DNA from: Pseudorhodobacter antarcticus
GTDB lineage: Bacteria; Pseudomonadota; Alphaproteobacteria; Rhodobacterales; Rhodobacteraceae
Reading direction: 5' to 3'
Length of the DNA stretch: 6,273 nt
NCBI GenBank assembly: GCA_945897655.1
Contig: CAMDHB010000217.1
Location: 1-6,273 of the forward strand
Shown here: piece by piece, positions 1 through 5,653 of the stretch
Layout of the letters: each line of letters opens with the position of its first letter
Numbering within the stretch: position 1 is the first letter of the stretch
Position numbers and translations under genes: made by a program
The notes under the pieces: model-generated
Database searches by the model: none
What the model saw: the letters and a program-made list of their open reading frames with translations, nothing else
Told to the model about the DNA's origin: nothing

Positions 1-155
1 GATTCTGAAATTAACCCGGCGTCAAGGACTGGGGGGCGGGATGGATCAGGTCACCGGGGCCACCTATGACTGCTGGACAAAGCGGCGCGAGGGCTGGCTG
101 CCTGAGTTTCCTGGCACTGTGCGGCATGACAGGGGCCGCGTTTGACCTGCCGGGA
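1..155. other. Intergenic stretch with no recognised gene
   Basis: I see no gene here. Short open frames exist on both strands (for example one starting at 66 on the plus strand), but they run on into the palindrome cluster at 156-223, have no family resemblance that I recognise and no convincing ribosome binding site. It lies downstream of the molybdenum hydroxylase operon. Confidence 0.5.
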
Positions 156-223
156 TACGATTTCTTCGAAGAAATCGTAACGAAGTCCTCGAGGACTTCG
201 CTTCGGATTTTTCGAAAAATCCG
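156..223. repeat. Cluster of three tandem perfect palindromes with TCGA centres
   Basis: Three perfect inverted repeats stand side by side. They are a 24-bp palindrome at 156-179, a 20-bp palindrome at 181-200 and a 20-bp palindrome at 204-223, separated by 1 and 3 bases. Drawn as RNA or single-stranded DNA, each folds into an 8-10 bp stem with the same four-base TCGA loop. The stem sequences differ: they are built on CGATTTCT, CGAAGTCC and CGGATTTT. Because the units are palindromic, the structure is available on either strand. The cluster begins about 150 bases beyond the end of the operon. It resembles the REP/BIME-type extragenic palindromes of bacteria and, from memory, similar strings occur between genes in Rhodobacterales; that part is recall and not shown here. 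No U-run follows, so a classical terminator is unlikely. Confidence 0.85.
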
Positions 224-371
224 TTCTAGCGCAGCGGTTCACCCGGCCGGACAAAGGTTGATTTCAGGTTAGTGAAAATCGATAACCCATTGATCCATAA
301 CTTATTTTCAAAGTGTCCACATGTGGACGGTCATGACCTGACTTGTAGGATGGGCAATATGCCCATCTTCC
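224..371. other. Intergenic spacer with a 14-bp palindrome
   Basis: This is the noncoding stretch between the palindrome cluster and the end of the operon. An AT-richer segment (about 270-312) precedes the perfect palindrome GTCCACATGTGGAC at 315-328. A 10-bp palindrome, GGTCATGACC, overlaps nothing else and starts at 329. These could be a protein-binding site or a stem-loop. I cannot assign a regulator, and no gene start that they would serve is visible in the window. Confidence 0.4.
349..367 (-). terminator. Hairpin immediately after the operon's last stop codon
   Basis: A perfect 7-bp inverted repeat, GATGGGC/GCCCATC, with a five-base loop lies 4 bases beyond the stop codon of the last operon gene. 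The position fits an end-of-transcript stem-loop. No T-rich tract follows on the minus strand, so it may stabilise the 3' end or need Rho; a strong intrinsic terminator is less likely. Confidence 0.45.
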
Positions 372-617
372 TCAGCCGCCTTGCATGTAGGGCAACAAGA
401 CGACCTCCGAGTCCGGTTTGATCGGGGCGAACCAGGCTTCCTTATAGACCAGCCCATCAATCGCCACCGATACCCCCCGGTCAATCTGCGGCTTCATGCC
501 CGGATACTGCTCGACCAGACGGTCGAGCAGTTCCTTGAAATTCCGCGCCTCGACCTCAACCTTGGCGCGGCCATCGGCATGCGCCCGGATCGAACCGAAG
601 AGCGTGACCTGCACCAT
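372..617 (-). CDS. MoaD/ThiS-family sulfur-carrier-like small protein
   Basis: This 81-residue protein has the size and layout of the ubiquitin-like MoaD/ThiS family. It has an N-terminal beta strand (VQVTLFGSIR), a helix around residues 27-38 (NFKELLDRLVEQ), a middle segment with VSVAIDGLVY, and a C-terminal strand ending in VVLLPYMQGG. The terminal Gly-Gly is the feature that is adenylated and thiocarboxylated in true sulfur carriers. The ATG lies one base after the TGA of the large subunit (TGAGATG), so translation is probably coupled. In this family MoaD gives sulfur to molybdopterin synthase, but no moaE or activating enzyme is visible beside it. Placement at the end of a Mo-hydroxylase operon suggests a dedicated accessory role in cofactor maturation or sulfuration; that is inference. 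Family call is fairly sure; function is not. Confidence 0.8.
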   Translation of the reverse strand: MVQVTLFGSIRAHADGRAKVEVEARNFKELLDRLVEQYPGMKPQIDRGVSVAIDGLVYKEAWFAPIKPDSEVVLLPYMQGG

Positions 618-618
618 C

Positions 619-2859
619 TCAGCCGCCAGACAGCGCCTTGAGGATGCGGGGCGGCGACATGGGCAGGCTGGTCATCCGCATGCCGATGGCCCGGGCCACG
701 GCGTTGGAAACCGCAGCCAGCGGCGGCACGATCGGCGTCTCGCCCACACCCCGCACACCATAGGGGTGGCCGGGGTTCGGGATTTCCAGAATGACCGTGT
801 CAATCTTCGGCAGGTCGGAGGCGACCGGGATGCGGTAATCCAGGAAGCCCGCGTTCTGCAGGCGGCCATCACGCCCGTAGATATACTCCTCATTCAGCGC
901 CCAGCCAATGCCCTGCACCGCACCGCCCTGCATCTGCCCCTCGACATAATCGGGATGCACGGCCTTGCCAGCATCCTGGAACACCGTATAGCGCAGCACG
1001 GAGGTATGGCCGGTTTCGGGGTCCACCTCGATGTCGCACAGGTGCACGCCAAAGCTGACCCCTGCCCCATCGGCGGTGAATTCATGGTGCCCAGCCAACG
1101 GCCCGCCGGTTTGCAGCGACGTGGCCGCAATCTCGGCCAGGGTCATCGGCGGGAACTTGCCCGCATTGTCACCTGCCGGGACTGCCGCTCCATCGACCCA
1201 AGTCACGGCATCCTCGTCGATGTCCCACATCCGGGCGGCCCGTCCGCACATCTTCTTGATCACGTCACGCGCCGCATGGATCGTCGCCAGACCCACGGCA
1301 AAGGTCACACGGCTGCCATCGGTGTTGTCGTTGTGTCCCAGCGAGGCAGTATCGGCAATGATGGTGCGAACCTTGTCATAGCCGATCCCCAACTCCTCGG
1401 CTGCCATCAGGCTGATCGAAGCGCGCGAGCCGCCAATGTCGGGGTTGCCTTCGCTGACCGAAACGGTGCCGTCAGTGTTGACGGTCAGCGACACCGAAGT
1501 GTTGCCGCCGAAGTTGAACCAGAACCCAGCAGACAGGCCGCGGCCCTGATTCTTGCCCAAGGGTGCGCTGTAATGCGGGTGATTCTTGGCTGCCTCCAAT
1601 GTGGCCATCAGGCCGATGTCATCGAAGGTCGGGCCATAGGAGGACAGGGTGCCCTTGGTCGCGGCGTTCTTGATCCGCACGTCCAGCGGGTCAAGGTTCA
1701 GCTTCTGGCACAATTCGTCAATCACCGATTCGACGGCATAAATCGCCTGCGGTGCGCCGGGCGCGCGGTAAGCGGCCTCTTTCGGGCGGTTGGTCAGGAC
1801 GTTCCAACCAAGGGTCCGCACCGCCTCAAGGTCATAGGCGGCAAAGGCGGACTGGGCGCCCATTTCGACCGTGCCGCAAGGGAAGGCGCCACCGGAATAG
1901 CGCAGCGTCGCGTCACCGGCGGTGATGCGGCCATCCTTGGTCATGCCGATCTTGACATCCATCGACGTGGCGACGGTGGGACCGGTGGCCTTGAACACCT
2001 CATCTCGGGTCATGACGATCTTGACCGGGCGGCCCGATTTGCGCGACAGGGCCAGGGCGACGGGTTCGATGAACACGGCCGTCTTGCCGCCAAAGCCGCC
2101 GCCGATTTCGGAAGCCGTGACGCGCAATTGGCTAGCCTCGATCCCCAGAAGGGGGGCGCAGATGCTGCGGACGTTGAAGTGGCCTTGGGTGCAGCACCAC
2201 ACCTCGGCCTTGCCGTCCGAGGTCATCGAAGCGAGGCAGGCATGGGGTTCGATATAGCCCTGATGGGTGGCAGCGGTGGTGAAGCTGCGTTCGATGACCA
2301 GATCGGCGCGGGCAAAGCCTGCGTCCAGATTGCCATGGCCAAATTCGCACTGGTTGGTCACATTGGCCGACATGCCGGCGGGCACGGTTTCAAGGCTGCG
2401 CCCCGCCTGCACGACCGGGGCATCCGGCGCCATGGCGGCATCAACATCGGTGACATGGGGCAGGGCACGATAGGTGACCTTGATCAGCTTCAGCGCCGCA
2501 CGGGCGACATCTGCGTTGACGGCGGCGACGGCTGCGACGGCATGGCCATCATACAGCACCTTGTCGGTGGCCAGGACGTTGATCTGGATGTCACGCATGG
2601 CGATATCGTCTTGCGCGACCAGATCAGCACCGGTCACCACGGCCTTGACGCCGGTCAGGGCCACGGCCTCGGACACGTCGATCGAGACGATTTCGGCATG
2701 GGCATGGGGGCTGCGCAGGATGCGGCCGGTCAACATGCCCGGTGCGGTCATGTCGGCGCCGTACATGGCACGGCCCTTGACCTTGTCCACACCGTCGGGA
2801 CGGGCCGGGCGGGTGCCGACCTGCTTGAACTTGCGCTTTGAAACTCCGGTATCCATCAT
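619..2859 (-). CDS. Molybdopterin-binding large subunit of a xanthine dehydrogenase-family molybdenum hydroxylase
   Basis: This 746-residue protein is the catalytic subunit, which hydroxylates an organic substrate at a Mo-molybdopterin centre. It starts with the a/b hammerhead domain (about residues 15-135, with DKVKGRAMYGAD and RSPHAHA), followed by the cofactor domains. The Mo-binding glycine motif GGGFGGK is at 253-259. The active-site loop reads AYRAPGAPQ at 363-371. The catalytic glutamate is E707 in GVRGVGETP. The loop is not the AYxCSFR of true CO dehydrogenase, so CO is not the expected substrate. Where many relatives have a GQG motif, this one reads NPDIGGSRAS (472-481). Length is normal for a stand-alone large subunit. 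The ATG overlaps the TGA of the iron-sulfur gene (ATGA), with GAGG just upstream; a second ATG at 2856 is a possible alternative start. Aldehydes, purines, N-heterocycles and aromatic CoA thioesters are all possible substrates for the family. Confidence 0.93.
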   Translation of the reverse strand: MMDTGVSKRKFKQVGTRPARPDGVDKVKGRAMYGADMTAPGMLTGRILRSPHAHAEIVSIDVSEAVALTGVKAVVTGADLVAQDDIAMRDIQINVLATDKVLYDGHAVAAVAAVNADVARAALKLIKVTYRALPHVTDVDAAMAPDAPVVQAGRSLETVPAGMSANVTNQCEFGHGNLDAGFARADLVIERSFTTAATHQGYIEPHACLASMTSDGKAEVWCCTQGHFNVRSICAPLLGIEASQLRVTASEIGGGFGGKTAVFIEPVALALSRKSGRPVKIVMTRDEVFKATGPTVATSMDVKIGMTKDGRITAGDATLRYSGGAFPCGTVEMGAQSAFAAYDLEAVRTLGWNVLTNRPKEAAYRAPGAPQAIYAVESVIDELCQKLNLDPLDVRIKNAATKGTLSSYGPTFDDIGLMATLEAAKNHPHYSAPLGKNQGRGLSAGFWFNFGGNTSVSLTVNTDGTVSVSEGNPDIGGSRASISLMAAEELGIGYDKVRTIIADTASLGHNDNTDGSRVTFAVGLATIHAARDVIKKMCGRAARMWDIDEDAVTWVDGAAVPAGDNAGKFPPMTLAEIAATSLQTGGPLAGHHEFTADGAGVSFGVHLCDIEVDPETGHTSVLRYTVFQDAGKAVHPDYVEGQMQGGAVQGIGWALNEEYIYGRDGRLQNAGFLDYRIPVASDLPKIDTVILEIPNPGHPYGVRGVGETPIVPPLAAVSNAVARAIGMRMTSLPMSPPRILKALSGG

Positions 2860-3332
2860 GCGGTCCTCATCTTGGCGGCGGCGTCCTGGACGGCGGCGAT
2901 GATCTTGTCATAGCCGGTGCAGCGGCAAAGGTTGCCGGCAAGCCAGTAACGCAGCTCGGTGTCGGTTGGGTCGGGGTTACGGTCGAGCAGGGCCTTGGCG
3001 GCCACCAGAATGCCCGGGGTGCAGATGCCGCATTGCAGGGCGGCATGGTCGATGAAGGCCTGCTGCAGGGGGTGCAGGGCGTCGCCGGTCGACATGCCTT
3101 CGATGGTGGTGATGGTCGAGCCCTCAACCTCGGCCCCAAGGACGAGGCAGGAGCAGACCATGCGGCCATCCAGCGTCACGGTGCAGGCGCCGCAATCGCC
3201 GGTGCCGCAGCCTTCCTTGGCGCCGGTCAGGCCAAGACGGTTGCGCAGGACATCGAGCAGGGATTCGTCGGGCGCGCAGACAAATTCGGTTGCATCGCCG
3301 TTGATCGTTGTGGCTACTTGGATCGTCTTCAT
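2856..3332 (-). CDS. [2Fe-2S] iron-sulfur subunit of the molybdenum hydroxylase
   Basis: This 158-residue electron-transfer subunit passes electrons from the Mo site to FAD through two [2Fe-2S] clusters. The N-terminal plant-ferredoxin-like domain carries the first set of ligands, C42, C47, C50 and C62, in the context KEGCGTGDCGAC. The C-terminal helical domain carries the second set, C101 and C104 in QCGICTPG and C136 and C138 in NLCRCTGY. All eight cysteines are present. Length is typical of CoxS/XdhC-type small subunits. Its ATG overlaps the TGA of the FAD gene and its own TGA overlaps the ATG of the large subunit, so the three are translationally coupled and should be made in equal amounts. 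No signal peptide is seen, so the complex is probably cytoplasmic. Confidence 0.96.
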   Translation of the reverse strand: MKTIQVATTINGDATEFVCAPDESLLDVLRNRLGLTGAKEGCGTGDCGACTVTLDGRMVCSCLVLGAEVEGSTITTIEGMSTGDALHPLQQAFIDHAALQCGICTPGILVAAKALLDRNPDPTDTELRYWLAGNLCRCTGYDKIIAAVQDAAAKMRTA

Positions 3333-4192
3333 TTCCGGCCTCCGGCGCGTTCGTAAGCAATCAGTGCAGCGCGGCGGGCAAGGACGCCGGCCACCTTGGT
3401 GCGGAATTCAATGGTGCCGCGCTTGTCGTCGATGGGTTTGCAGGCGGCAGATGCAGCCTGTTCCAGTGCTGCTTGGGCGGCGGCGTCCAGTTTGGTGCCA
3501 ATGATGGCGGCCGCGCACGCGTCCACCAGCATCACGGTCGGGGCCACGGCGCCCAGCGCCACACGGGCGGCGGTGATTGTGCCCGAGGCATCAATCGTCA
3601 GGCTGACCCCGGCGGAGGCAACGGCGATGTCCATCTCGGTCCGCGGGATGAAGCGCAGATAGGCGTCGGCGCTGTGCGGGACGGGGGCGGGCAAGAGGAC
3701 CGAGGTGATGATCTCACCCTTGGCCAGCGAGGTGCGGCCGGGGGCGGTGGGGATCGTCTCGACCGCGGCGTCGCGGCTGCCGTTCGGGCCTTCGATGCGG
3801 ACCACGGCGTTGGCGGCAAAGAGGGCGGGCACAGCATCGGCAGCGGGGGAGCCGTTGCACAGGTTGCCCACCATAGAGCAGCGGCCCTGAACCTGCTTGG
3901 ACCCGATCAGTTGGGCGGCCTCGGTCACGCCGGGGAACATGGCGCAGAGCGCTGCATGGTCGCCCAGCTCCAGACCCGACACGGCGGCACCGATGCGGAA
4001 ACCGCCAGCCTCGGGCGTGATGGAGCGGATACCGGGGATGCCCTTGATATCAACGATCAGAGCGGGTTCGACCATGCCAGCCTTCAGTTGCACCATCACA
4101 TCAGTGCCACCAGCCAGAACCCGGGTCACACCGGTTTCGGCGCCCAGCAATCGTGCGGCCTCTGTGGCCGTCTTTGGCTTTGCATATTGCAT
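3329..4192 (-). CDS. FAD-binding subunit of the molybdenum hydroxylase
   Basis: This 287-residue flavoprotein subunit accepts electrons from the iron-sulfur subunit and hands them to the final acceptor. The start at 4192 gives the family-typical N-terminus MQYAKPKTATEAARLL and is preceded by AAGGGAGA eight bases upstream. An in-frame ATG at 4357 would add 55 residues without family character and was not chosen. The first FAD-binding loop is LAGGTDVMVQLK (26-37). The second is MVGNLCNGSPAADAVPAL (107-124), where many relatives have GGN in place of VGN. The later segment FIPRTEMDIAVASAG (181-195) and the C-terminal CO-dehydrogenase flavoprotein domain, with KRGTIEFRTKVAGVLARRA (257-275), are intact. 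It is the first gene of the operon. About 200 bases separate it from the decayed genes upstream, so the operon promoter should lie in 4193-4400. Confidence 0.94.
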   Translation of the reverse strand: MQYAKPKTATEAARLLGAETGVTRVLAGGTDVMVQLKAGMVEPALIVDIKGIPGIRSITPEAGGFRIGAAVSGLELGDHAALCAMFPGVTEAAQLIGSKQVQGRCSMVGNLCNGSPAADAVPALFAANAVVRIEGPNGSRDAAVETIPTAPGRTSLAKGEIITSVLLPAPVPHSADAYLRFIPRTEMDIAVASAGVSLTIDASGTITAARVALGAVAPTVMLVDACAAAIIGTKLDAAAQAALEQAASAACKPIDDKRGTIEFRTKVAGVLARRAALIAYERAGGRK

Positions 4193-4200
4193 GCCGTCTC

Positions 4201-4208
4201 TCTCCCTT
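4201..4208 (-). promoter_or_regulatory. Ribosome binding site deciding the FAD-subunit start
   Basis: The minus strand reads AAGGGAGA, eight bases before the ATG at 4192. It is the best Shine-Dalgarno match in this region and settles the short start over the in-frame ATG at 4357. Confidence 0.7.
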
Positions 4209-4395
4209 GGTGATGCCGACGGGCGGCGGGCGCCTGTCTTGGTCTTCTGGCAAAGAAGGTAGATCAGGTTTGGGGCGGGGTCCATCCCGTTCAAGCCCAG
4301 GAGCGTCGCAAAACGGCAATCGGCATCGAATGGGGCTGCGGAAGGTGGGGCCTTCACACCCCCAAGTCGGTTTGGACCAAAGTGAAAAGGGGCTC
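4209..4395 (-). promoter_or_regulatory. Probable promoter region of the operon, no clear boxes
   Basis: This is the gap between the last pseudogene remnant and the FAD-subunit ribosome binding site, and so the natural place for the operon promoter. A TTGAAC occurs on the minus strand at about 4290-4295, but no convincing -10 element sits 16-18 bases downstream. I see no perfect operator palindrome within it. Confidence 0.3.
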
Positions 4396-4413
4396 AATCT
4401 TTCAGGAAAGATT
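4396..4413 (-). terminator. Stem-loop at the end of the decayed ABC-transporter region
   Basis: A perfect inverted repeat, AATCTTTC/GAAAGATT, with a two-base centre ends the pseudogene tract. On the minus strand it is followed after seven bases by TTTTCACTTT, only weakly T-rich. It sits just past the remnant DppF C-terminus and ahead of the intact operon. It may be the old terminator of the transporter operon, and would insulate the hydroxylase operon from upstream transcription. Confidence 0.4.
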
Positions 4414-4830
4414 TAGAGGACAGTGGCAGGCGACTGCGCGAACGCCGCTTGACGGGGTCAAGGCGGAACGTCCCTCGGGGCAGCAGTCTTGGGCCATCGG
4501 GCAAGGCGTGTGAAAGCGGCAGCCGGAGGACGACGGCGATGGGTGAGGGGCATCAAAGACATAGGTCAGTTTCAGGCGGTCTTGCAGATTGGCGAGCAGG
4601 TTCTGGATCAGGGCCCGGACCAACACATCAAGGGCCGAGACGGGTTCATCGAGGATGACCATTTTCGGCTCCAGCGTGATGGCGCAGGCGATACCGATGC
4701 GATGACGCTGGCGGCGGCAAAACTCATGCGGGTAGGGCCAGGCGTGGTTGGGCAGGACGCCGACCTGATCCAGCAGTTCGGCGGCGCGGGATTTTGCCTG
4801 AGCGGGTGTCACGCTCAGGTGGATGCGCAT
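4402..4830 (-). pseudogene. Remnant of a DppF/OppF-like peptide ABC transporter ATPase
   Basis: A 142-residue open frame survives from an ATPase that is normally over 300 residues. The match starts mid-protein at RIHLSVTPAQAKSRAAELLD, so the N-terminal part with Walker A is gone. Walker B is intact (MVILDEPVSALDV, residues 57-69). The ABC signature, expected as FSGGQRQRIGIARAL, reads FCRRQRHRIGIACAI, which should abolish ATP-dependent function. After LTYVF the H-loop and following domain are deleted, and the frame jumps to the C-terminal oligopeptide-ATPase segment SSGCRFHTPCPMAQDCC, which has the characteristic Cys pattern. An open frame remains, but missing Walker A, ruined signature and internal deletion make a working ATPase implausible. 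It is the last remnant of a dpp-type series running 4402-5600. Confidence 0.85.
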
Positions 4831-4833
4831 AGG

Positions 4834-4980
4834 TTAGGCCATCATGCCAAGGTCATGGGTGATGAAGACTATCGGGAAGACTGGTATCGAAATGCCGGCC
4901 ACCACAAAGACTAACTCGCCGAGACGCTGGAAGATGGGCAGAATTACGATGACCGCCCGATTTTGATCCTGCACTTTGGG
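4834..4980 (-). pseudogene. Scrap of a DppD-like ATPase, possibly fused to a permease segment
   Basis: On the minus strand the frame running from 4980 to a TAA at 4834-4836 encodes a hydrophobic stretch (RLGELVFVVAGISIPVF) followed by IVFITHDLGMMA. The second part is the H-loop region of DppD/OppD-type ATPases (usually ITHDLGVVA). The first part resembles the N-terminal membrane segment of a DppB-like permease, but could also be distorted ATPase sequence. Immediately after the TAA the DppF remnant begins in the same frame. A deletion has therefore joined the end of one ATPase to the middle of the next, removing more than 1 kb by family sizes. The H-loop assignment is fair; the permease assignment is tentative. 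Confidence 0.5.
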
Positions 4981-5225
4981 TCAAGGGTGTCGCGCAGCCC
5001 GTTGGCAAACAGGTTCCGCGACAGAACCAAGATCACCATCATGATGCAGGAAGCCCGGGCCCCGGCAGGACAGGCGACGTGGGGAATGTGGATTGGGCCG
5101 ATGGTCAAAGCATGCAGCCATAGGGGCAGCATCGGTTGCCACCCGGTCGATGTCGGCCCACTTCAGGTTAGCGGTTTGGGGTCGGTCAAGCCCAGAAACA
5201 ACGCCTCATTCATCTTGGCTTGAAT
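4944..5225 (-). pseudogene. Remnant of a DppC-like ABC transporter permease, C-terminal part
   Basis: Two DppC-family landmarks lie in one reading frame. MNEALFLGLTDP (about 5213-5178) corresponds to the family's EASLSFLGLGDP. The C-terminal end NLFANGLRDTLDPKCR (about 5012-4965) corresponds to NLLGDGLRDALDPKLR. An in-frame TGA at 5163-5165 separates them, at the place where relatives usually have Trp-Gly, so a TGG-to-TGA change is likely. The stretch between the landmarks is heavily diverged (for example PHVACPAGARASCIMMVILV). The first two thirds of the permease, including most membrane helices, are missing. Confidence 0.65.
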
Positions 5226-5234
5226 GCCCCTTTC

Positions 5235-5575
5235 ACAGAAGCCTGCGGGATAAATGGTCAAAGGCGGGGGTAACGCAGAACCAGTCGAATAGGATGTACA
5301 GGAAGTCCGCCGCAGCGGGGTAGTCCTGCCATTTCTCGCCGGGACCACAGGGATGGGGGCAATACGGCACATGTCCGGGGAGGCCGGGTTGGAAAATGTC
5401 ATGGTTTTCGATACCTTGGGATAGCGGGCCGCAGATTTGGCACCCAAATCCACCCGAGCTTTGTCCCACAACATGAAATCCGACGCGGATGCCCAATTGG
5501 TCGATCAGGCTTCAAGCCCGTCCACGAACAGTTATGGTGTCCAGAAATCGACGAGGGCGTTCGGCGGGTGTGTCG
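5235..5575 (-). pseudogene. Possible remnant of an extracellular solute-binding protein
   Basis: Pieces in two or three frames look like the C-terminal half of a family-5 (dipeptide-type) solute-binding protein. FLDTITVRGRA, a TGA, then IDQLGIRVGF lie in one frame (about 5545-5479). The text shifts to MLWDKARVDLGAKSAARYPKVS in another frame (from 5474), and then to GEKWQDYPAAADFLYILFD (about 5340-5284) back in the first. Motifs of the types LGIRVDF and WQDYSNPEAD are usual in such proteins. Its position between the amidase and permease remnants is where the binding-protein gene is expected. Frameshifts and stops rule out function. Identification rests on weak similarity and context. Confidence 0.4.
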
Positions 5576-5653
5576 AAGTCCCTCAGCCCATCTGATCACG
5601 ATGGATGACCGCTCGGCAATGGCAGATTGTCCAGTGCATCCGCCGCATGCCTG

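Noticed and set aside
156..223. CRISPR array or intrinsic terminators
   Set aside because: The three units have different stem sequences and almost no spacers, so they are not CRISPR repeats. No T-run follows any stem on either strand, so intrinsic termination is not supported.
496..2841. A 781-codon open frame on the plus strand
   Set aside because: It lies antisense to the well-supported molybdopterin large subunit. Its translation is rich in Gly, His, Asp and Arg with no family character. Long antisense frames are expected opposite GC-rich genes.
619..4192. Assignment as carbon monoxide dehydrogenase (coxMSL)
   Set aside because: Subunit order matches M-S-L, but the large subunit lacks the AYxCSFR loop of true CO dehydrogenase. 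Only family membership is supported, so no cox symbols were given.
3308..4213. A 301-codon open frame on the plus strand
   Set aside because: It is the antisense shadow of the FAD subunit, with low-complexity Gly/His/Arg-rich composition and no recognisable domain.
4273..4295. A sigma-70 promoter using TTGAAC as -35
   Set aside because: No acceptable -10 hexamer is found at the proper spacing; the match is no better than chance.
4193..4357. N-terminal extension of the FAD subunit from an ATG at 4357
   Set aside because: The extra 55 residues do not resemble the family, whereas the ATG at 4192 gives a typical start and has AAGGGAGA eight bases upstream.
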